Part shown: one piece after another, positions 1-8,404 of the stretch | Position numbering within the stretch: the stretch's first letter is position 1 | Layout: each line of letters opens with the position of its first letter | From: Enterobacter sichuanensis | GTDB taxonomy: Bacteria; Pseudomonadota; Gammaproteobacteria; Enterobacterales; Enterobacteriaceae | DNA length: 64,000 nt | NCBI RefSeq assembly: GCF_002939185.1 | Contig: NZ_POVL01000016.1 | Span: 18,624-82,623, forward strand | Direction: 5' to 3' | Made by a program: the position numbers and the translations under genes | The notes under the pieces: model-generated | The model's database searches: none | What the model saw: the letters and a program-made list of their open reading frames with translations, nothing else | What the model was told of the DNA's origin: nothing

Positions 1-1206
1 AACCCACTACTACATGAACAACTGGCAAACGCCGATGAGCTTGCGCGCCTGAATGTGGAGCGTCACGGGGCCATCCGCGTCGGCACGGCGCAAGAACTTT
101 CTACCCTGCGCCGTATGTTTGCCATCATGGGCATGTACCCGGTCAGCTATTACGATCTCTCTCAGGCGGGGGTGCCCGTTCACTCCACAGCGTTTCGCCC
201 GATTGATGATGCGGCGCTGTGCCGTAATCCGTTCCGTATCTTTACCTCGCTGCTGCGACTTGAGCTGATTGAAAACGTCGCGCTGCGCGAGCGTGCGGCG
301 GAAATCCTGTCTCACCGGAACATCTTTACCCCGCGCTGTCTGGCGCTTCTCGAACTGTACGAATCAGAAGGGCAGTTTACGCAGGCACAGGCACACGAGT
401 TTGTGCAGGAGGCGCTGGAAACCTTCCGCTGGCACCGCCATGCAACGGTCGATCAGGAAACCTATCTGGCGCTGCATAACGAGCACCGGCTGATTGCTGA
501 TGTGGTCTGCTTCCCGGGGTGTCACATTAACCACCTGACGCCGCGCACGCTGGATATTGACCGGGTGCAGGAGCTGATGCCGAAGTACGGCATTGAACCC
601 AAAATTCTGATTGAAGGGCCGCCTCGTCGCGAGGTGCCTGTCTTATTGCGTCAAACCAGCTTTAAAGCTCTGGAGGAGCCGGTGCTGTTTGCCGGGGAAC
701 ATAAAGGCACCCACACCGCACGCTTCGGTGAGATTGAGCAGCGCGGCGTGGCCCTGACCCCGAAAGGCCGTGAACTGTACGATAGCCTGCTTGCCCAGGC
801 CGGTACCGGCAAAGATAACCTGACGCATCAGCTGCATCTGCAGGAGATTTTTAGCGCCTTCCCGGACAGCGAGCTGTTAATGCGCCGTCAGGAGCTGGCT
901 TATTTCCGCTATCGTCTGACGCCAGCCGGGGAGGCGCATCGGCATGCGTTCCGGCCTGGCGACGATCCGCAGCCGCTGATAGAGCGCGGATGGGTTGTCG
1001 CTCAGCCGATCACCTACGAAGATTTCCTTCCGGTCAGCGCTGCCGGGATCTTCCAGTCTAATCTAGGGAATGAAACCCAGGCGCGCAGCCACGGTAACGC
1101 CAGCCGCGATGCGTTTGAAGCGGCGCTGGGCTGCCCGGTGTATGACGAGTTTGCCCTCTATGAGGAGGCTGAAACGCGCAGCAAACAGCGTTGCGGTTTG
1201 CTCTGA
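1..1206 (+). CDS. ydcJ: YdcJ, 2-oxoadipate dioxygenase/decarboxylase family (5' end outside window)
   Basis: The reading frame is open from base 1 and stops at 1204-1206, so the gene begins upstream; about 401 codons are visible. The sequence matches E. coli YdcJ almost throughout, for example LNVERHGAIRVGTAQEL near the start and CFPGCHINHLTPRTLDIDR in the middle. YdcJ belongs to the DUF1338/HglS family: Fe(II) enzymes with a VOC-like fold that convert 2-oxoadipate to D-2-hydroxyglutarate in lysine catabolism. The His of CHINHLTPR and the Glu of RFGEIEQRG are probable metal ligands, which is inference from the family. A GTG at 55 is not the start because homology continues upstream of it. Confidence 0.93.
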   Translation, partial: NPLLHEQLANADELARLNVERHGAIRVGTAQELSTLRRMFAIMGMYPVSYYDLSQAGVPVHSTAFRPIDDAALCRNPFRIFTSLLRLELIENVALRERAAEILSHRNIFTPRCLALLELYESEGQFTQAQAHEFVQEALETFRWHRHATVDQETYLALHNEHRLIADVVCFPGCHINHLTPRTLDIDRVQELMPKYGIEPKILIEGPPRREVPVLLRQTSFKALEEPVLFAGEHKGTHTARFGEIEQRGVALTPKGRELYDSLLAQAGTGKDNLTHQLHLQEIFSAFPDSELLMRRQELAYFRYRLTPAGEAHRHAFRPGDDPQPLIERGWVVAQPITYEDFLPVSAAGIFQSNLGNETQARSHGNASRDAFEAALGCPVYDEFALYEEAETRSKQRCGLL

Positions 1207-1249
1207 AATCGTTACTCTGCTGGGGTGTGTTGGAAAAAATAAGGTCGTT

Positions 1250-2755
1250 ATGCAAACTCCTTCCGCCCCTGTGGTTGAAACGCGCTACGGCGCACTGGCT
1301 GGTTTTACTGATAATGACGTGCATGCGTGGTACGGGATCCCTTACGCCGCGCCGCCGATAGGCAACGGGCGCTGGCGTTCACCGCAGCCGCCTGCACGCT
1401 GGGAGGGCCTTCGCGAGGCCACGGCTTTTTCGCCTTCATGCTGGCAAAGCAGCGAGTATTGCCAGACGCTGGGCGGCGGCGATCCGGGCCAGTTTTCTGA
1501 AGATTGTCTCTATCTTAACGTCTGGTCTCCGGTTGACCGCGCAACGCAGCTCCCGGTGATGGTCTGGCTGCACGGCGGCGGGTTTACGATTGGCGCAGGT
1601 GGCTTGCCACCGTACAACGGCACCGCGCTGGCAGGACGCGGCGTGGTGGTTGTGACTCTCAATTACCGTCTCGGCCATCTCGGCTTTTTCGCCCATCCGG
1701 CCCTGGAAGGGGAAGAAGATCGCGTGGTGCATAATTTTGCCCTGCTGGATCAGATCGCCGCCCTCGAATGGGTACGGGACAATATCGCCGCGTTTGGCGG
1801 CGATCCGGCTAACGTAACCCTGTTTGGTGAATCTGCTGGCGCGCGCAGCGTGCTGTCGCTGCTGGCATCGCCCCTGGCAAAGGGGCTGTTCCATAAGGCG
1901 ATAGTGCAAAGTGGCTACACCTTGCCGGACACGCCGCGTGAACAGGCGCTGCAGAAAGGAGAAGCTCTGGCCGCCCATTTTGGTCTCAAGAACGCAACGG
2001 CCGAGGAGCTGCGCGCCATTCCACCCGAGTCGTTCTGGCCGTTAACCGCGCCGCTGAACGTCGCGCCGGCGCCCATCGTCGGGGATTGCGTACTGCCGGA
2101 AGCGATGCTGGACGTCTTTTTCGCAGCCCGTCAGCACCCTGTGCCGGTGATGATTGGCTCTAACAGTGACGAGGCCAGCGTGATGGCGGTGTTTGGCATC
2201 GATCTCGCGGGGCAAATCCAGAAGCTTCGCCGGGAGCGGCGGTTCGGGCTGGGGCTGATTAAGTTGCTCTATCCCGGCGTGAAAGGCGATGAAGAGCTGG
2301 GCAGGCAGGTATGCCGCGACATGGCGTTTACCACCATGGGGTATGTGGTGATGCAGGCTCAGCAGCGCGTGGGGGGATTATGCTGGCGCTACTGGTTTGA
2401 CTATGTCGCGGAGGCGGAACATGCCACCTATGTCAACGGTGCCTGGCACGGCAACGAGGTTCCCTATGTCTTCGACACTCTCGGCCAGGTGGAACCCTCA
2501 CGTCAGTATGTCAATGAACGAGATTTGCAGTTTGCGGCCCAGGTGGCTGACTACTGGGTAAGCTTTGCGCGAGAAGCTGGGCCTCGCGAGATCCTGCCAG
2601 GACCGACGCACTGGCCCGCCTGCCGCAAAGGGCGGGACGTTTTGTTACGAATTGGTGTGAATAAACATGCAGGTTTCAGGCTTGAAAATCGCTTTATGCG
2701 CGCCCGCATGAGCCTCTTCAAACGGGTGATGAAGCACCACGTCAGCCTCGATTAA
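1250..2755 (+). CDS. Type B carboxylesterase (PnbA-like)
   Basis: A 501-residue alpha/beta-hydrolase esterase. The nucleophile motif is FGESAGA with Ser195. The oxyanion-hole segment is WLHGGGFTIG, and YGIPYAAPP near the N-terminus is typical of type B carboxylesterases. The family hydrolyses short acyl or aromatic esters; the natural substrate here is unknown. No signal peptide is visible, so it is probably cytoplasmic. The frame is open further upstream, but the ATG at 1250 is chosen because homology begins at MQTPSAPVVETRYG and AAGG lies just before it. It starts 43 bases after ydcJ, possibly co-transcribed, and its last 14 bases overlap the convergent LysR gene. Confidence 0.88.
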   Translation: MQTPSAPVVETRYGALAGFTDNDVHAWYGIPYAAPPIGNGRWRSPQPPARWEGLREATAFSPSCWQSSEYCQTLGGGDPGQFSEDCLYLNVWSPVDRATQLPVMVWLHGGGFTIGAGGLPPYNGTALAGRGVVVVTLNYRLGHLGFFAHPALEGEEDRVVHNFALLDQIAALEWVRDNIAAFGGDPANVTLFGESAGARSVLSLLASPLAKGLFHKAIVQSGYTLPDTPREQALQKGEALAAHFGLKNATAEELRAIPPESFWPLTAPLNVAPAPIVGDCVLPEAMLDVFFAARQHPVPVMIGSNSDEASVMAVFGIDLAGQIQKLRRERRFGLGLIKLLYPGVKGDEELGRQVCRDMAFTTMGYVVMQAQQRVGGLCWRYWFDYVAEAEHATYVNGAWHGNEVPYVFDTLGQVEPSRQYVNERDLQFAAQVADYWVSFAREAGPREILPGPTHWPACRKGRDVLLRIGVNKHAGFRLENRFMRARMSLFKRVMKHHVSLD

Positions 2756-3584
2756 GCAGACACGCGCGAAACGCCGCCAGACCATTTTCCGCGTCAGGCG
2801 TTTCGCGCAGCACCAGCCGGTAGCTGGCGCCGGTTTTAATGCTTGTCTCATAGGGCCGCATCAGCCTTCCGGCGCGGACATCTTCAGCCACCAGCGTTTC
2901 GTCAGCAATGGCAACCCCCAGCCCCTGAATGGCGGCCGTAATCGCCAGATCCATGGTGTCGAAGTGTTGATTTTTGTGCATGACAAAGCCGGGCCCTTCC
3001 TGTTTTGTGAGCCATAACGACCAGTCGGTCTTATCCCGTGTCGGGTGCAGGAACGTCAACGCACCCAATGCTGCACCCGCGCGCACCGGGCTTATCACCG
3101 GCGTGAGCGCCTCTTCGAACAGCAGATCGCCTGCGCTCATGTGCGTGCCGAACACGATGGCCGCGTCGTAGGATTCAGTTTTGAAATTGACGTTATGATC
3201 GGTGGTGGTGGTGAGAGCGATTTGCAGATCCGGCTGTTCGCGCTCCACCTCCAGCAGGCGCGGCACCAGCCAGCGCATCGCGCAGGTCGGGGCTTTGAGC
3301 CGGATCACGGTTTGCTGGCTCCGGGCCTGGTCCGCCACGGCCAGCAGCTGTTCAAAGGCGGACTGCAGCTCCGGAAGCAGGGCGCTGCCCTGCGGGGAGA
3401 GGCGCAAGCCGCGCGCGTGGCGTTCAAACAGCGGAAAACCAAACCACGTCTCAAGGGAGGCAATCTTGCGGCTGACGGCCCCCTGCGTCAGGCAAAGTTC
3501 CGCGGCGGCGTGCGTAAGATTCAGATGACGCGCGGTGACTAAAAATGCGTCAATGGCATTGAGTGGGAGCGAACGGCGCGACAT
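2742..3584 (-). CDS. LysR-family transcriptional regulator (GcvA-like)
   Basis: A 280-residue regulator. The N-terminal winged helix-turn-helix is clear at residues 8-60 (LNLTHAAAELCLTQGAVSRKIASLE), and the rest is a LysR effector-binding domain. The opening MSRRSLPLNAIDAFLV resembles GcvA/AmpR-type members. It is transcribed away from the aminotransferase at 3699, and a 36-base palindrome lies midway between the two starts. That arrangement suggests it regulates the aminotransferase/binding-protein pair and itself. The effector cannot be read from sequence. The ATG at 3584 is preceded by GAGGTG. Confidence 0.85.
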   Translation of the reverse strand: MSRRSLPLNAIDAFLVTARHLNLTHAAAELCLTQGAVSRKIASLETWFGFPLFERHARGLRLSPQGSALLPELQSAFEQLLAVADQARSQQTVIRLKAPTCAMRWLVPRLLEVEREQPDLQIALTTTTDHNVNFKTESYDAAIVFGTHMSAGDLLFEEALTPVISPVRAGAALGALTFLHPTRDKTDWSLWLTKQEGPGFVMHKNQHFDTMDLAITAAIQGLGVAIADETLVAEDVRAGRLMRPYETSIKTGASYRLVLRETPDAENGLAAFRACLLNRG

Positions 3585-3624
3585 GGAAACACCTCAGCTA
3601 TGCATTTTTCTCATGGCTATTATG

Positions 3625-3660
3625 ACAACAATTCGATTGTCCCGACAATCAACTTGTTGT
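3625..3660. promoter_or_regulatory. Nested palindrome, probable LysR operator in a divergent promoter
   Basis: A perfect inner repeat GATTGTC-CC-GACAATC (3635-3650) is enclosed by perfect outer arms ACAACAA (3625-3631) and TTGTTGT (3654-3660). It sits about 40 bases from each of the two divergent start codons. LysR proteins usually bind interrupted dyads in exactly this position. That it is the operator of the neighbouring LysR gene is inference. Confidence 0.6.
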
Positions 3661-3698
3661 TTGAATAGTTATGCAAAGACCATGAGAAGGGTAACAGG

Positions 3699-4868
3699 AT
3701 GACTTTACGAACGCCGGTACAGACGCGCTCCAAACTGCCAGATGTGGGAACCACCATTTTCACCGTTATCGGCCAGCTCTCAGCGCAGCATAACGCCATT
3801 AACCTTTCTCAGGGCGCACCGAATTTCTCCTGCGACCCGAAGCTTGTTGCGGGCGTCACTCGCGCAATGGAGGCAGGGCATAACCAGTACGCGGCGATGA
3901 CCGGTCTGCAGGCGCTCAAAGAGCGCATTGCCGATAAAATTGCCGCCCTCTACGGCACGCAATATGACCCGGGCCGCGAGGTGCTGGTGACCGCCAGCGC
4001 CAGCGAAGGGCTCTACTCGGCGATAAGCGGGCTGGTGCATCCGGGCGATGAGGTGATCTACTTCGAACCCTCCTTTGACAGCTATGCGCCGATCGTTCGC
4101 CTGCAGGGGGCCACCCCGATCGCTATCAGGCTCACGGTGCCGGATTTTGCCGTCAACTGGGACGAAGTTCGCGCCGCCATTACCCCGCGCACGCGGATGA
4201 TCATCATCAATACGCCTCATAACCCGAGCGGGCAGGTCTTCTCGGCCAATGACCTGCAGCAGCTGGCAGCGCTGACGCGCAATACCGACATCATTATTTT
4301 GTCTGATGAAGTGTACGAACACGTCGTGTTTGACGGCGAGCCGCACCACGGGATGGCCACGCATCCGCAACTGGCGGAGCGCAGCGTGATTATCTCATCT
4401 TTCGGAAAAACCTATCACGTCACCGGGTGGCGCGTGGGTTACTGTGTTGCTCCGGCGGTGCTGATGGATGAGATTTGTAAAGTGCATCAATTTTTGATGT
4501 TTTCTGCCGATACGCCAATGCAGCACGCATTTGCTGAACATATGCTCGACCCGCAAACCTGGCTGTCGCTTTCGGCGTTTTACCAGCGTAAGCGCGACCT
4601 GTTGCACAGCCTGCTGGCCGATTCGCCGTTTACGCTGCTGCCGAGCGCCGGTTCGTTCTTCATGCTGGCGGACTACAGCGGGTTCAGCGACGAGCGTGAC
4701 AGCGAGCTGGTGAAACGGCTGATCGTTGAGTACGGCGTTGCAACCATTCCACTGTCGGCGTTTTATGCGGACGGTACGGATAATAAATTGATTCGTCTCT
4801 CTTTTGCGAAAGATGAGGCGACGTTACGGGCAGGTGCACAAGCCCTGTGTCGGGTCAAACCACGCTGA
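3699..4868 (+). CDS. PLP-dependent class I aminotransferase, YbdL-like (methionine type)
   Basis: A 389-residue class I/II aminotransferase. The PLP-lysine motif SSFGKTYHVTGWRVGY is present, with NTPHNPSG and the ILSDEVYEHVVFDG segment that positions PLP. The N-terminus (PDVGTTIFTVIGQLSAQHNAINLSQGAPNF) matches the YbdL group, which transaminates methionine and also histidine and phenylalanine. It is divergent from a LysR gene and followed after 22 bases by a periplasmic binding-protein gene, so uptake and use of one amino acid may be coupled. Because YbdL itself lies elsewhere in E. coli, this may be a paralogue. AGAAGGG precedes the ATG. Confidence 0.85.
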   Translation: MTLRTPVQTRSKLPDVGTTIFTVIGQLSAQHNAINLSQGAPNFSCDPKLVAGVTRAMEAGHNQYAAMTGLQALKERIADKIAALYGTQYDPGREVLVTASASEGLYSAISGLVHPGDEVIYFEPSFDSYAPIVRLQGATPIAIRLTVPDFAVNWDEVRAAITPRTRMIIINTPHNPSGQVFSANDLQQLAALTRNTDIIILSDEVYEHVVFDGEPHHGMATHPQLAERSVIISSFGKTYHVTGWRVGYCVAPAVLMDEICKVHQFLMFSADTPMQHAFAEHMLDPQTWLSLSAFYQRKRDLLHSLLADSPFTLLPSAGSFFMLADYSGFSDERDSELVKRLIVEYGVATIPLSAFYADGTDNKLIRLSFAKDEATLRAGAQALCRVKPR

Positions 4869-4890
4869 GATAGGCTCTGAGGAGTATGAG

Positions 4891-5664
4891 ATGAAATTAC
4901 GCGCGTTAGTTGTCGGCATGGGATTGCTGTGTACGTTTTCCTCCTTTGCGGCCACCGAGCTGCGTTACGGTCTGGAAGCGGAATATCCGCCGTTTGAGAG
5001 CCGCAATGCGGCGGGCGAACTGGAAGGGTTTGACGTTGAGCTGGGGAATGCGATTTGCAAAGCGGCTGCGCTGAAGTGCAGCTGGGTTGAAACCTCTTTT
5101 GATGCGCTGATCCCGGGGCTGGTGGCGAAGAAATTTGACGCCATCAACTCGGCGATGAATATCACCGAACAGCGCCGCAAGAGCATTGATTTCACCCAGC
5201 CGATTTACCGTATCCCGTCACAGCTCGTCGGCAAGGCCGGGACGGCGGTTGAGGCGACGCCAGAAGGGCTGAAGGGCAAAACCATCGGCGTGCTGCAGGG
5301 ATCCATCCAGGAAACCTATGCCAAAGAGCACTGGGAAAAGCAGGGTGTCACCGTGGTGTCTTATAAAGATCAGAATATGGCATGGGGCGATCTGCTGAAT
5401 GGCCGTATCGACGCCTCGCTGGTGATGTCCGCGGCCGGGCAGGCAGGTTTCCTCAGCAAGCCGCAGGGTAAAGGGTTTGGTTTTATCGGCAAACCGGTGT
5501 CTGACGACACCATCCTCGGCAGCGGGATCGGCTTTGGGCTGCGTAAAGGTGACGAGGCCACCAAAAAGCAGCTTGATGCCGCGATTGATAAAGTACGTGC
5601 CGACGGCACGATCGCCAAACTCGCTGATAAGTACTTCCCGGGTATCGATGTCAGCGTAAAATAA
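4891..5664 (+). CDS. Periplasmic amino-acid-binding protein of an ABC transporter (ArtI/HisJ family)
   Basis: A 257-residue solute-binding protein with signal peptide MKLRALVVGMGLLCTFSSFAA and a mature domain opening TELRYGLEAEYPPFES. The motifs FDVELGNAICK and DALIPGLVAKKFDAI are typical of the polar amino-acid family (lysine/arginine/ornithine, histidine). The start at 4891 follows GAGGAG and gives a proper signal peptide. No permease or ATPase gene is adjacent, so it probably docks on a transporter encoded elsewhere. It is in tandem with the aminotransferase and ends at a strong terminator, suggesting a two-gene operon. Confidence 0.88.
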   Translation: MKLRALVVGMGLLCTFSSFAATELRYGLEAEYPPFESRNAAGELEGFDVELGNAICKAAALKCSWVETSFDALIPGLVAKKFDAINSAMNITEQRRKSIDFTQPIYRIPSQLVGKAGTAVEATPEGLKGKTIGVLQGSIQETYAKEHWEKQGVTVVSYKDQNMAWGDLLNGRIDASLVMSAAGQAGFLSKPQGKGFGFIGKPVSDDTILGSGIGFGLRKGDEATKKQLDAAIDKVRADGTIAKLADKYFPGIDVSVK

Positions 5665-5675
5665 CCACCTCATTA

Positions 5676-5709
5676 GCCCCGTCAGATGATGTCCTGACGG
5701 GGCATTTTT
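5676..5709 (+). terminator. Rho-independent terminator after the binding-protein gene
   Basis: A perfect 10-bp stem GCCCCGTCAG/CTGACGGGGC (5676-5685 and 5694-5703) with an 8-base loop is followed by ATTTTT. It starts 11 bases after the stop codon. Confidence 0.9.
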
Positions 5710-5906
5710 ATACACATTTTCCAGGCTTTCTTTACATCACTTTCGGGCCGTTCTGGTCGACAGAAAATATTTCTCACTTTGTTCAGATAATCACCGGCCA
5801 ACAATTGGATTCTTAACCATTTTTGTTTAGGCTGTGCGTTCTTTCTTGCCGTCATTTCGCCAGGCGCGAAACACATTCACACGACCATAAGGACGTTTTT
5901 CCAGGC

Positions 5907-7562
5907 ATGAATCGCAGACGTTTTTTAAAAGGCTCGCTGGCAGTGGCAGCCCTGAGCGGCACATCTGGCCTTGCTTCCCTGTTTTCCAGAGCGGCATACG
6001 CTGCTGACTCTGACATTGCTGACGGTCAGAGCCGTCGTTTTGATTTTTCCGTCCTGCAATCCATGGCGCATGACCTGGCGAAAACCCCATGGGGTGGTGC
6101 GCCACGTCCGCTGCCAGACACGCTGGCCACCATGACGCCACAGGCGTACAACGCCATCCGCTACGATGAAAAACAGTCGCTGTGGAACAATATTGAAGGG
6201 CGTCAGCTGGACGTGCAGTTTTTCCATATGGGGATGGGCTTCCGCCGCCGCGTGCGAATGTTCTCGCTGGATCAGTCCACCTCAATGGCGCGCGAGATCC
6301 ACTTCCGCCCGGAGTTGTTTAGCTACGGTGAAACGGGCGTGGATACCAAACAGCTGGAAGGGCAAAGCGATCTCGGTTTTGCCGGCTTCCGCGCCTTTAA
6401 GGCACCTGAGCTGGCGCGTCGCGATATCGTCTCTTTCCTGGGGGCGAGCTACTTCCGCGCGGTTGATGACACCTACCAGTACGGCCTCTCTGCGCGCGGC
6501 CTGGCGGTCGATACCTTTACCGACACCCCGGAAGAGTTCCCGGACTTTACTTCCTTCTGGTTTGAAACCGTGAAGCCGGGCGACACCACCTTTACTGTCT
6601 ATACGCTGCTCGACAGCCCGAGCATCACCGGGGCCTATAAGTTCGTGATCCACTGCGAGAAGAGCCAGGTGATCATGGAGGTGGAAAACCACCTCTATGC
6701 GCGTAAGGACATTAAGCAGCTCGGCATCGCGCCGATGACCAGCATGTTCAGCTGCGGCAATAACGAACGCCGCATGTGTGACACCATTCACCCGCAAATC
6801 CATGACTCCGATCGCCTGGCTATGTGGCGCGGCAACGGGGAGTGGATCTGCCGTCCGCTGAACAACCCGCAAAAACTGCAGTTCAATGCCTATATGGACA
6901 AAAACCCGAAAGGGTTCGGTCTGCTGCAGCTCGATCGCGATTTCTCGCATTATCAGGACGTGATGGGCTGGTACAACAAACGCCCGAGCCTGTGGGTGGA
7001 ACCGCGCAACGACTGGGGGAAAGGCGCGGTGGGCCTGATGGAGATCCCGACCACGGGTGAAACGCTGGATAACGTGGTCTGCTTCTGGCAGCCGGAAAAA
7101 GCCGTCAAAGCGGGCGATGAGCTGGACTTTAAATATCGCCTCTACTGGAGCGCCATGCCGCCGGTGCGTTCCCCGCTGGCCAACGTCTACGCGACCCGTA
7201 CCGGTATGGGCGGTTTCCCGGAAGGCTGGGCGCCGGGCGAAAACTACCCGAAAGTATGGGCCCGTCGTTTTGCCATCGACTTCGTCGGCGGTGACCTGAA
7301 GGCCGCCGCGCCAAAAGGTATCGAGCCAGTGATTACGCTCTCCAGCGGAGAAGCAAAGCAGGTGGAGATCCTCTACGTTGAGCCGTTTGACGGATACCGT
7401 ATTCTGTTTGACTGGTACCCGACGTCGGATTCGACGGAGCCGGTGGATATGCGCCTCTTCCTGCGCTGCCAGGGCGACGCCATCAGTGAAACCTGGCTGT
7501 ATCAGTATTTCCCGCCAGCGCCGGACAAACGTCAGTACGTTGATGACCGGGTAATGCGTTAA
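5907..7562 (+). CDS. opgD: Glucans biosynthesis protein D, periplasmic
   Basis: A 551-residue protein matching E. coli OpgD (MdoD) along its length, for example [21 protein letters not shown] and the C-terminus [17 protein letters not shown]. OpgD acts in the periplasm and shapes the backbone of osmoregulated periplasmic glucans. The N-terminus [10 protein letters not shown] followed by a hydrophobic stretch and AYAAD is a twin-arginine signal peptide, as in E. coli. The ATG at 5907 reproduces the E. coli length; the frame stays open upstream without homology. In K-12 ydcH follows this gene; here the next 3.6 kb are a foreign island. Confidence 0.96.
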   Translation: MNRRRFLKGSLAVAALSGTSGLASLFSRAAYAADSDIADGQSRRFDFSVLQSMAHDLAKTPWGGAPRPLPDTLATMTPQAYNAIRYDEKQSLWNNIEGRQLDVQFFHMGMGFRRRVRMFSLDQSTSMAREIHFRPELFSYGETGVDTKQLEGQSDLGFAGFRAFKAPELARRDIVSFLGASYFRAVDDTYQYGLSARGLAVDTFTDTPEEFPDFTSFWFETVKPGDTTFTVYTLLDSPSITGAYKFVIHCEKSQVIMEVENHLYARKDIKQLGIAPMTSMFSCGNNERRMCDTIHPQIHDSDRLAMWRGNGEWICRPLNNPQKLQFNAYMDKNPKGFGLLQLDRDFSHYQDVMGWYNKRPSLWVEPRNDWGKGAVGLMEIPTTGETLDNVVCFWQPEKAVKAGDELDFKYRLYWSAMPPVRSPLANVYATRTGMGGFPEGWAPGENYPKVWARRFAIDFVGGDLKAAAPKGIEPVITLSSGEAKQVEILYVEPFDGYRILFDWYPTSDSTEPVDMRLFLRCQGDAISETWLYQYFPPAPDKRQYVDDRVMR

Positions 7563-7571
7563 CGATCGATT

Positions 7572-7592
7572 CCCTCTCCCTGTGGGAGAGGG
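7572..7592. repeat. CCCTCTCCC hairpin repeat, left copy
   Basis: A perfect 9-bp inverted repeat CCCTCTCCC-TGT-GGGAGAGGG lies 9 bases after opgD and is followed by GGCTAAGG. It belongs to the same family as the copy at 11228-11259. The two are in direct orientation on either side of the AT-rich island. Confidence 0.75.
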
Positions 7593-7693
7593 GCTAAGGT
7601 TAGACCTTTAAAATATATGGGTTAAATTTCAATAAGATAAATAAAACATCATCATTGAAAATTTTTGATAGGGTGCTGTTACGGGTGCTGTAA

Positions 7694-7834
7694 GCTCATA
7701 TCGTTATCCTTGGTAACAGGCCACATTCGCCAGTTGCTAATCCTTCCGTGAATCCTAATGTGTTTATCAGCGGTTTATTGCCAGCGTCAACATATGGATG
7801 GATTGTTGATCAGATTTATGGGGCATTGAAATAA
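7694..7834 (+). pseudogene. Possible 3' remnant of an unidentified gene
   Basis: A 46-codon open frame runs from just after a TAA (7691-7693) to TAA at 7832-7834. It has no ATG start or ribosome site, and a strong terminator follows directly. The tail reads ...NPNVFISGLLPASTYGW...IYGALK. The NVFI-G-LPA run is faintly like PAAR-type proteins, but that is too little to name it. A gene end whose upstream part was deleted would explain both the tail and the terminator; chance openness is also possible. Confidence 0.3.
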
Positions 7835-7839
7835 AAGAG

Positions 7840-7867
7840 AAAGGGACTCGACAGGAGTCCCTTTTTT
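7840..7867. terminator. Strong terminator serving the immunity gene (minus) and possibly a lost plus-strand gene
   Basis: The 10-bp stem AAAGGGACTC/GAGTCCCTTT with loop GACAG is followed by a T-run on the plus strand. On the minus strand it is followed by CTCTTTT. It lies immediately downstream of the minus-strand gene ending at 7872. Confidence 0.85.
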
Positions 7868-7871
7868 GTTT

Positions 7872-8396
7872 TCATAGCTCAGTAGTTTTAATTATATATT
7901 CTAACAGTTCATTAAATTTATTATATGTTTTGACTGAAAAATCTGTAGCTATTCTATCTCTTACTTCAAATGTTTTATTTACGGCATCGTAAACAAAATA
8001 TGAAATGCTATCTTCACCGATTACAATATCTTTGGCTAAATCGGGGTCCACAAACGTATCATTTTCTCTAAAGTAAAAGTTCCTAAGATATATATTGGAC
8101 CATAGCAATTCACTAACTTCTGTCTGGCTGAATCCATATATAGTGGCAGCATTATATTCAAACCCATCCATTTGGCTATAGAAATACTTTATATCTTTTT
8201 TTTCTTCAAATAATTTCTTTATATCTTCAAAAATAACTTTTTTGACTTTACTCCACTCCTCTGGTGCTGTTTCTCCTGTCAAAAAATCAATCATATCTTT
8301 ACTGAGTGGTGGTGCAATATTCTCCTTAAAATCGTTAATTCGAGCTTTTAATATATCAATTGATACATCGATATCATAATGTTTATTAATGTTCAT
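7872..8396 (-). CDS. Probable immunity protein for the HNH toxin
   Basis: A 174-residue, acidic, AT-rich gene product with no signal peptide or membrane segment. I do not recognise its family. Its start lies 8 bases after the toxin stop codon, and its AGGAG ribosome site overlaps the end of the toxin gene, so translation is coupled. Polymorphic toxins are normally followed by a small cytoplasmic, often acidic, immunity gene in this position. The role is therefore inferred from context. A terminator follows at once, so toxin and immunity form a closed two-gene unit. Confidence 0.65.
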   Translation of the reverse strand: MNINKHYDIDVSIDILKARINDFKENIAPPLSKDMIDFLTGETAPEEWSKVKKVIFEDIKKLFEEKKDIKYFYSQMDGFEYNAATIYGFSQTEVSELLWSNIYLRNFYFRENDTFVDPDLAKDIVIGEDSISYFVYDAVNKTFEVRDRIATDFSVKTYNKFNELLEYIIKTTEL

Positions 8397-8404
8397 ACAA
8401 TCTC

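Larger units (their letters stand above)
7563..7871. other. Non-coding left end of the island
   Basis: No intact gene is seen. In order the stretch holds a hairpin repeat (7572-7592), AT-rich sequence, a tandem 12-base repeat beginning GGGTGCTGT (7671-7694), a 46-codon open tail without a start codon (7694-7834) and a strong terminator (7840-7867). Base composition drops sharply after about 7600. Confidence 0.7.

Noticed and set aside
1070..1249. N-terminal extension of the carboxylesterase reading frame back into ydcJ
   Set aside because: The extension is the out-of-frame ydcJ coding sequence; esterase homology begins at the ATG at 1250.
7671..7694. Tandem GGGTGCTGT repeat considered as a start of a CRISPR or satellite array
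   Set aside because: Only two units exist with no spacers; recorded instead as a possible recombinase arm site.
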